The notes under the pieces: model-generated | Database searches by the model: none | What the model was told of the DNA's origin: nothing | Seen by the model: only the letters and a program-made list of their open reading frames with translations | Made by a program: the position numbers and the translations under genes | Shown here: positions 16,340-21,343 of the stretch, in pieces | Layout: every line of letters begins with the position of its first letter | Position numbering within the stretch: position 1 is the first letter of the stretch | DNA from: PSRI01 sp041484195 | GTDB lineage: Bacteria > Bacteroidota > Bacteroidia > Chitinophagales > Chitinophagaceae | Assembly: GCA_041484195.1 (NCBI GenBank) | Contig: JBGPHC010000049.1 | Location: 1-21,343, forward strand | DNA: 21,343 nucleotides | Direction: 5' to 3'

Positions 16340-17014
16340 TTAGTTTTCCATTGTTTTCAGATGGCGGATGCTTCCCTGCACGATCAGGAACTGTGCGGAG
16401 CAATAAGTGATCATCACTGCAATGGGTAGGGCCTGCAGAGGATACACAAATTTGTGCTCGGCCAGCAATGAGTCAGAAATCAAAAATTGTAAGGCACCAT
16501 TGAAAAACAGGGTAGCACTGTTCCTTCCAATCTTTCTGTACAGGTTGATGGAGCAAATAAGCATGAAACAGATGATCGTTGCATAGATGAATACGGGCCA
16601 TCGGAGCTCATCCAGGAATGGCCTGAGAAACCACAGGAACAAATACAAATAGACCAAAACCGGAATTGCAATCAATGGTTGATATTGCAGGAGGCCCTTT
16701 GTTCTATAACCTGCGCTTAAAAAATAAACGATATAGGCCAGGTGCGTGAGCAGGAAGCAGACCAGGCCCGGGATAAACCAATCACTACGGATCAGAAAGA
16801 TATCTCCCAGCAAGGAAAAAAATAAACCACTTAGCAGGAGCTTTGAAAAATTTGAACGAATTCCCACACTCAAAACATAGACGAGCATGAGTGCCGGCAT
16901 CAAAAGGGGTTTGGTGAAATTCCGGAATGAATCCTCTCCTATGACCAGGAGAAAAATGTCGGCCAATACCAATAACCAGTAGAGCCAGATCGCCATGGTG
17001 GATTTCCCTTTCAT
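16340..17014 (-). CDS. YhhN/TMEM86-family membrane protein (putative lysoplasmalogenase)
   Basis: 224 residues from ATG 17014 (a TTG two codons upstream is also possible). It is highly hydrophobic with about seven to eight membrane helices. Family blocks are visible: NFTKPLLMPALML near the N-terminus, FSLLGDIFLI, FLLTHLAYIVYF, then GALQFLISDSLLA and YCSAQFLIVQG near the end. The two Asp residues in the GD and SD motifs are conserved in YhhN proteins, whose animal relative TMEM86 cleaves the vinyl ether bond of lysoplasmalogens. Bacterial members are less well studied, so the reaction is inferred. The ATG begins two bases after the stop of the HU-SPOR gene, indicating translational coupling. 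Confidence 0.85.
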   Translation of the reverse strand: MKGKSTMAIWLYWLLVLADIFLLVIGEDSFRNFTKPLLMPALMLVYVLSVGIRSNFSKLLLSGLFFSLLGDIFLIRSDWFIPGLVCFLLTHLAYIVYFLSAGYRTKGLLQYQPLIAIPVLVYLYLFLWFLRPFLDELRWPVFIYATIICFMLICSINLYRKIGRNSATLFFNGALQFLISDSLLAEHKFVYPLQALPIAVMITYCSAQFLIVQGSIRHLKTMEN

Positions 17015-17016
17015 GC

Positions 17017-17955
17017 TCAATACAGCTCTACATGAGTTTTCCTGCCGAAGAATTGAGTGAGAGAATCGCGGTTCCTGCTGGTATCCGAAAGAGGCCCCCG
17101 GATAGGAATGGCGAGTTTGAAGGTGATGGAATCCTTTGTTGTCAGGATCACTCTATGGCCCCATTCTATCAGGTCATTATAACGCTTGAGCGCCCTGTCG
17201 CGCTGCGCAGTTTCAATTACGATCTTGTATGAATAGTTGGCGGGGGCCTGAGTTTTCAGAGCAGCGAGACTGTCATTCACAGTTTTTTGCAATGAATCCG
17301 AGGCAAGGGTGCTTGAATCAGGAACTGTCGGGGGTGCCTGGGGATTTGAAACCTTATTCTCCATCGGGGTCTGCTCTGACTCAGACTGGGTTGATAGAAA
17401 ATGAAACCCAATCCATGCAATGATGGCTATGCCTGCCAATACCGCGACCCAGATCAATAATTTGCGGGTGCCATTGTCATAGTTCCTGGCCGGTTTCAGA
17501 TAATTATCTCCAAAAGAATCGGGGTTACTGCTTTCTGGATTTTGGTTCCTGTGCCTCTTGCCTGCATGCTCTTCTTCGCCGTGGACCGAAATATGTCCCT
17601 GTGTAAATTCAATTTCATTATGGGCATCCCTGCTAAGGGTTCCGATGCCTTCGATCACAAATGGTTTGCTGATATTGAGCAATTGCTTACCGGTGGTCAA
17701 AAATGAGTCCAGGTCCGCCGATGCAAGTGGCTTGATTTTTCCGCTAAGCTGTGAAATATAGTCAATGAGTTGCGGATCCTCGGTGATCTTGCTGTTTATT
17801 TTAAAACCGATGGTTTCATCTGAAGACCTGCTCAACCCCTTTTCACTGTCGGTTGGGCCCGCAGAAACTCCGCCAAGCGTGAATTCGCCAAGGCCCTGCA
17901 AACGCAGTTTTTTATTTTCTTGTAAATACTGGGAAAGTAACTGGGCTATTTTCAA
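17017..17955 (-). CDS. HU-CCDC81 / transmembrane / SPOR-like protein
   Basis: 312 residues with a TTG start; a TAA lies four codons upstream in frame and there is no better start. Residues 1-60 resemble the first CCDC81-type prokaryotic HU domain (LLSQYLQENKKLRLQGLGEF) and 64-125 the second (FLTTGKQLLNISKPFVIEG). A polar linker leads to one membrane helix (about 165-185), a Pro/Ser-rich spacer and a C-terminal SPOR-like domain (about 240-312, YKIVIETAQRDRALKRYN, HRVILTT). The layout puts the HU-like part in the cytoplasm and the SPOR part in the periplasm, where SPOR domains bind denuded peptidoglycan at division sites. Such proteins are typical of Bacteroidota and are thought to link the envelope to the cell interior. 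It is co-transcribed with the YhhN gene. Confidence 0.87.
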   Translation of the reverse strand: MKIAQLLSQYLQENKKLRLQGLGEFTLGGVSAGPTDSEKGLSRSSDETIGFKINSKITEDPQLIDYISQLSGKIKPLASADLDSFLTTGKQLLNISKPFVIEGIGTLSRDAHNEIEFTQGHISVHGEEEHAGKRHRNQNPESSNPDSFGDNYLKPARNYDNGTRKLLIWVAVLAGIAIIAWIGFHFLSTQSESEQTPMENKVSNPQAPPTVPDSSTLASDSLQKTVNDSLAALKTQAPANYSYKIVIETAQRDRALKRYNDLIEWGHRVILTTKDSITFKLAIPIRGPLSDTSRNRDSLTQFFGRKTHVELY

Positions 17956-18099
17956 TGGTGGATCAATTTATCCTGAAAAATTAAGAAAAACTCTTTAGGT
18001 TTCAAACAGATATATGAATCAAATCGAAAAATCGAGATTAATTAAGACCGAAGATCAGAGCTGGTCGTTAAACGAGACAAAACTTACTCAGTCAGGGTC

Positions 18100-18107
18100 T
18101 ATCTTTG
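18100..18107 (+). promoter_or_regulatory. Possible -7 box for the 18126 gene
   Basis: TATCTTTG fits TAnnTTTG exactly and ends 18 bases before the ATG, nearly the same spacing as the 14580-14587 box upstream of the 14607 gene. No TTG is found at -33, so it may be weak or need an activator. Confidence 0.4.
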
Positions 18108-18125
18108 TATCTCAAGTATTATACC

Positions 18126-18449
18126 ATGTTAAGTGAGCAGGATAAGTCTTTTATGCAATATTGGGAAAACTACCGGGAAAGGGACAAGAAGACATTTTAT
18201 CAATTGCTGATTGGTTTACCTGTGGGCCTGCTTTTCGCGATCCCCATTCTCCTGAATTATATGTCCGGCTGGTACACCAGGGCCACCATGGTAGGCAATA
18301 CGCAGTTCAATCCAGCTGTATTGATAGTAGCCATCATGATTATCGCTGTGTTTTTTGCCCTCTTCAATAAGAAACATCGATGGGAAATGAATGAGCAAAG
18401 GTGGCTGGAACTCAAGGCCAGGGAGAAAAATGAAAAGCCCGAATCCTGA
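18126..18449 (+). CDS. Small two-helix membrane protein, function unknown
   Basis: 107 residues from ATG 18126. It has a charged N-terminus (KSFMQYWENYRERDKKTF), a first membrane helix (about 27-45, LIGLPVGLLFAIPILL), an extracytoplasmic loop with SGWYTRATMV, a second helix (about 65-82) and a charged cytoplasmic tail (KKHRWEMNEQRWLELKAREK). I recall similar YWE-x-NRER / IGLPxGL proteins in Chitinophagaceae but no function. It is divergent from the HU-SPOR gene, sharing a 170-base upstream region, and is followed 126 bases later by the FKBP lipoprotein. Confidence 0.78.
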   Translation: MLSEQDKSFMQYWENYRERDKKTFYQLLIGLPVGLLFAIPILLNYMSGWYTRATMVGNTQFNPAVLIVAIMIIAVFFALFNKKHRWEMNEQRWLELKAREKNEKPES

Positions 18450-18575
18450 AAAAGCTCCAATTGCATTTATATATGCGCTGAAATTCTAATAGGATTCCAG
18501 TCAGTTCCCTATTGTTACCAAAACCATCATGCAACGTTTTCTCAGTTTCCATAATCAACAAAATAAAAAGACAGT

Positions 18576-19088
18576 ATGAAAAAGTTTGTGACAGGCATGA
18601 TCATGATGATTTCTTTGATTTCTTTCTTCGCATGTTCCAAGAAAGGGGCCCAGGATTGCCCTTATGTACTGGTGAATGTAATCGCACCTGATTCGGAACT
18701 GACCAAGGTGCAAGATTATCTGGCCCTACATACCATAACGGCCACGAAAGCGCCTTCCGGTTTTTATTATGTAATTGACAACCCGGGAACAGGGGCGGTG
18801 GCCACGGCTCTTTGCAGCTCCATCACGGTGAAGTACAAGGGCAAATTTACAAATGACACCGTTTTCGACAGCACGGCAAGTTCAGCCGTTGTATTCAGCC
18901 TGGGTCAGTTGATAGGCGGCTGGCAGAAAGGCATACCCCTCATCAAGGCAGGAGGCCGGATCAGGTTATATATTCCGCCATCCCTGGGTTATGGCAAACA
19001 GGGGGCCAGAGACAATACCGGAAAAGTGATCATCCCTCCCGATGCGATCCTCATTTATGATATAGAACTGGAGGCAGTGAGCAATTAG
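18576..19088 (+). CDS. FKBP-type peptidyl-prolyl cis-trans isomerase lipoprotein
   Basis: 170 residues. The signal peptide ends in SFFAC (Cys20), marking a lipoprotein. A short spacer (about 21-60) leads to a single FKBP domain (about 60-168) with VKYKGKFTNDTVFDS, FSLGQLIGGWQKGI, RIRLYIPPSLGYG and IPPDAILIYDIELE. The Tyr, Asp, Phe, Trp and GYG residues of the FKBP active pocket are kept, so it is probably an active isomerase helping proteins fold in the periplasm or at the outer membrane. Cys28 and Cys80 could form a disulfide. A strong hairpin follows the stop. It is the second FKBP domain in this window. Confidence 0.93.
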   Translation: MKKFVTGMIMMISLISFFACSKKGAQDCPYVLVNVIAPDSELTKVQDYLALHTITATKAPSGFYYVIDNPGTGAVATALCSSITVKYKGKFTNDTVFDSTASSAVVFSLGQLIGGWQKGIPLIKAGGRIRLYIPPSLGYGKQGARDNTGKVIIPPDAILIYDIELEAVSN

Positions 19089-19115
19089 ATTCCTTATCCG
19101 CGTTATATGCGTCAG

Positions 19116-19149
19116 AAAGGCTTTGACAATTCTTAGAGTCAAAGCCTTT
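19116..19149 (+). terminator. Hairpin terminator after the FKBP lipoprotein gene
   Basis: AAAGGCTTTGAC (19116-19127) and GTCAAAGCCTTT (19138-19149) form a perfect 12-bp stem with a 10-base loop, followed by TAATTTT. It lies 27 bases after the FKBP stop and 29 bases before the sdaA start, so it may also act as a leader structure for sdaA. Confidence 0.7.
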
Positions 19150-19178
19150 AATTTTACAATAAATAAGCCCTTTCATAT

Positions 19179-20606
19179 TTGCCATACGAGCCCATTTCCA
19201 TATTGGATATTTTCAAGATCGGTATCGGACCTTCAAGTTCACATACGCTTGGTCCCTGGAGAGCCGCTCAAAAATTTACTGCATCCCTGCGTGAAAAGGG
19301 ATTGCTATTTGAGGTCAGCTCGCTGGAAGTCCTTTTATACGGTTCCTTGGCTAAGACGGGTAAAGGGCATGGAACCGATATCGCGATCCAATTAGGCTTG
19401 AGCGGCGAAGATCCGGTTAGCTTTCCCACTGACCAGCTCGATGCACGGATCAAGGAAATAGCAGAACGCAAAAAGATTATTTTGGATGGCGAACAGGAAA
19501 TTGATTTCGATCCTGCAAAAGACATCAAATTCCTCCTGCGTGAATCGCTTGCATTTCATCCCAATGCACTCAGTTTCCAGGTTAACCTGAAGAACGGAGG
19601 TGCCATCGCGGAAACATATTATTCCATCGGAGGCGGTTTTGTGATAAAAGATGGTGAACAAAATATCGCGACCAGCGTGGTACAACTGCCCTTCCCCATC
19701 AACACTGCATCAGACCTCCTGCATTGGTGCATGAAGACAGGGATGAGCATCAGCGAGGTGGTAATGGAAAATGAGGGCTCCTGGAGGAATGAGACGGAAA
19801 CGAGGGCGGCGGTCCAGGAAATTTGGCGCGTCATGCAGGAATGCATTTTCAAGGGCGCCCATACAGAAGGAACCTTACCCGGAGGGCTAAACGTAAAGCG
19901 ACGTGCCAGCCAACTCAACAAGAGATTGTTGGGTAACAGGGGCTATTCCGATTTCGATTCATGGATCATGGCCATTCGTGCGGGGGGTAATCCATTCCAA
20001 TACACTTTGGATTGGGTGAGTTGTTTCGCGCTAGCCGTAAATGAAGAGAATGCCTCTTTTGGGAGAGTAGTGACGGCTCCCACTAATGGTGCAGCAGGCG
20101 TGATTCCCGCCGTTTTACTTTATTATATCACTTTTTGTGATGGCCATTCCCCCGAAAAAATACTCCAATTTCTATTGACCGCATCTGAAATCGGCAGCAT
20201 TTTCAAGAAAGGGGCCACCCTGTCTGCGGCTATGGGTGGCTGCCAGGCCGAGATTGGCGTTTCCTCTGCCATGGCCGCCGCTGCGCTCTCTGAATGTATG
20301 GGAGCTACCCAGCGCCAGGCATTGATGGCCGCGGAAATTGCCATGGAACATCACCTGGGCCTCACCTGCGATCCCATCGCCGGACTGGTGCAGGTACCCT
20401 GTATCGAAAGGAATACTATGGGGGCGGTAAAAGCCATAACGGCTTCTCAACTGGCACTGCAGGGAAGCCCCGACTATGCAAAGGTTTCTCTCGACGCCGT
20501 AGTCAAGACCATGTGGGACACAGCAATTGACATGAACCAGAAATACAAAGAAACCTCAGAAGGAGGGCTTGCAGTGCATATCCCATTGGGATTGAGTGAA
20601 TGTTAG
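19179..20606 (+). CDS. sdaA: L-serine ammonia-lyase (serine dehydratase), iron-sulfur type
   Basis: 475 residues, single-chain type with both the beta (N-terminal) and alpha (C-terminal) domains. It converts L-serine to pyruvate and ammonia. The N-terminal hallmark SILDIFKIGIGPSSSHTLGP (7-26) is present, followed by TGKGHGTD (60-67). The alpha domain has APTNGAAGVIPAVL (300-313) and the three cysteines expected to hold the catalytic 4Fe-4S cluster: Cys355 (GGCQAE), Cys397 (LTCDP) and Cys408 (VPCIER). Length is close to the usual 450-470. No ATG precedes the conserved N-terminus in frame, so the likely start is TTG 19179. The cytoplasmic enzyme would feed serine carbon into pyruvate. No dedicated serine transporter lies beside it. 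Confidence 0.95.
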   Translation: MPYEPISILDIFKIGIGPSSSHTLGPWRAAQKFTASLREKGLLFEVSSLEVLLYGSLAKTGKGHGTDIAIQLGLSGEDPVSFPTDQLDARIKEIAERKKIILDGEQEIDFDPAKDIKFLLRESLAFHPNALSFQVNLKNGGAIAETYYSIGGGFVIKDGEQNIATSVVQLPFPINTASDLLHWCMKTGMSISEVVMENEGSWRNETETRAAVQEIWRVMQECIFKGAHTEGTLPGGLNVKRRASQLNKRLLGNRGYSDFDSWIMAIRAGGNPFQYTLDWVSCFALAVNEENASFGRVVTAPTNGAAGVIPAVLLYYITFCDGHSPEKILQFLLTASEIGSIFKKGATLSAAMGGCQAEIGVSSAMAAAALSECMGATQRQALMAAEIAMEHHLGLTCDPIAGLVQVPCIERNTMGAVKAITASQLALQGSPDYAKVSLDAVVKTMWDTAIDMNQKYKETSEGGLAVHIPLGLSEC

Positions 20607-21025
20607 ATTGGGGCCCCGAATCGTATCCTGGCGATTCGTAAAATTTGAATCAAAATGAATTTCACTGGGTATTCGCATTCTCTGGTAGCCCGATAACTTT
20701 CGGGGACATCCTTCGAATTTGTGATGAACCAAATTATGAAAATAACAGTAGGGAAAAAAAGATGGCTAAAGATCTAACGACCCGTTGGAGCAATTGCAGC
20801 AAGGCCGACCAATATTAATCTAAGTGCCATTGTGGGGGAAGTTTAGCGTTCTTTTCGTTTGTGAGAATAATTATTAATCAGCTTTACTGCCTGAAAGGCC
20901 TAAATTATAAATGCCATTAAAAACAATGTAATAAGTTTTTATGATGCAGTCGTCAGTTCCATTTGATTTTTTCAATGCCAAAGTTTGAGTTCATCTCAAC
21001 TATTCCAAACTACCTGATTACCCAT
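20607..21025. other. Gene-poor region between sdaA and the IS1595-like element
   Basis: About 420 bases with no gene recognised; it holds the two hairpins noted after sdaA. The outer end of the IS1595-like element should fall somewhere here, but no inverted repeat could be identified because the partner end is outside the window. Confidence 0.45.
20617..20638 (+). terminator. Hairpin after sdaA
   Basis: CGAATCG (20617-20623) and CGATTCG (20632-20638) form a 7-bp stem with an 8-base loop, 11 bases after the sdaA stop, followed by TAAAATTT. It is a plausible but modest terminator. A second weaker hairpin, CCCGA/TCGGG, lies at 20689-20704. Confidence 0.5.
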
Positions 21026-21343
21026 TTAGGCCGCACTTGCCTTATAGAGGTAGGGTGGGTGCGCCATATACTGTTCTATGAGCTGGTGCCAGAGGCTCCT
21101 CAGTGAATTTCTGCCATCGAACCGGAAAAAGAATTCATCCAGATATCCACTCACAAACCGTTCGGAACAGTGATGATGAATGGCTCTGAGCCATCCTTTC
21201 AAATTCATCACTACTACAAACATCCCCGGAAATCTTCTTCCTCGCCTGGGTGGACTTAGGCTGATTTCAAATGCTTCCTCCTGCAGCCTATTCCCTTTGC
21301 TTCTGAAAATTCCCGCGTTTTCCAGTTCTATTTCCCAATCAAT
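21026..21343 (-). CDS. IS1595/ISXO2-like transposase, C-terminal part (runs off the window)
   Basis: The frame is open from the window edge to a TAA at 21026-21028, about 105 codons. The segment VVMNLKGWLRAIHHHCSER followed by GYLDEFFFRFDGR matches the end of the ISXO2-like DDE domain, where a 'NLK-x-WL-x-G-x-HH-x-VS-x-x-x-L-x-x-YL-x-EF-x-FRFNRR' block is typical. The usual NRR is DGR here, a small deviation. Catalytic acidic residues lie upstream, outside the window, so it cannot be judged whether the element is intact. Confidence 0.75.
   Translation of the reverse strand: MDWEIELENAGIFRSKGNRLQEEAFEISLSPPRRGRRFPGMFVVVMNLKGWLRAIHHHCSERFVSGYLDEFFFRFDGRNSLRSLWHQLIEQYMAHPPYLYKASAA

Noticed and set aside
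20689..20704. CCCGA/TCGGG hairpin considered as the sdaA terminator
   Set aside because: The stem is only 5 bp, lacks a T-run and is farther from the stop than the 7-bp hairpin at 20617-20638.
1..21343. CRISPR arrays, tRNA or rRNA genes, and known phage-defence or secretion operons
   Set aside because: No regularly spaced repeats, no tRNA-like cloverleaf or rRNA sequence, and no recognised defence genes were seen on reading the window.

Overview
The window reads as a chromosomal stretch of a Bacteroidota bacterium, most likely of the Chitinophagaceae type. This is an inference from gene families and signals, not from a marker gene. The clues are a CCDC81-type HU/SPOR membrane protein, a DUF5077-DUF3472 protein, several short lipoproteins, an M43 metalloprotease, and start regions with TAnnTTTG-type -7 boxes instead of strong Shine-Dalgarno sites. 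Several genes begin with TTG. No rRNA, tRNA or CRISPR array was seen.

Layout. Both edges hold transposon pieces: the N-terminus of an IS256-family transposase with its inverted-repeat end (1-141, minus), and the C-terminus of an IS1595/ISXO2-type transposase (21026-21343, minus). Next to the left IS is a minus-strand group: a large secreted M43 metalloprotease with an unusual C-terminal membrane anchor (1221-3476), a small lipoprotein (796-1191) and a tiny two-helix membrane protein (552-725). Divergent from it, after a 0.7 kb gene-poor gap, is a compact plus-strand operon of three genes I cannot assign (4180-6326). They encode a soluble double beta-sandwich protein, a four-helix membrane protein, and a Cys-rich protein with two glycine-rich hydrophobic blocks. 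This is the best candidate for an undescribed system.

The next block is sulfur or redox related. A TsdA-like dihaem cytochrome c (6695-7672, plus) converges through a symmetric terminator on a Tat-exported DsrE-like protein (7786-8487, minus). Behind the latter lies a 7TMR-DISM hybrid sensor kinase (8583-10973, minus). A lipoprotein of a conserved but uncharacterised family (11248-12237, minus) and a MutS2-family ATPase without an Smr domain (12322-14454, minus) follow.

The right part is mainly envelope and housekeeping functions. It holds a secreted DUF5077-DUF3472-FKBP fusion (14607-16313, plus), a YhhN-family protein (16340-17014, minus) directly downstream of an HU-TM-SPOR protein (17017-17955, minus), a small two-helix membrane protein (18126-18449, plus), an FKBP-type prolyl isomerase lipoprotein (18576-19088, plus) and an iron-sulfur L-serine ammonia-lyase (19179-20606, plus).

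Most genes look like ordinary chromosomal genes. The points most worth following are the three-gene operon and its possible domain link to the divergent metalloprotease, the FKBP fusion, and the TsdA/DsrE pairing.
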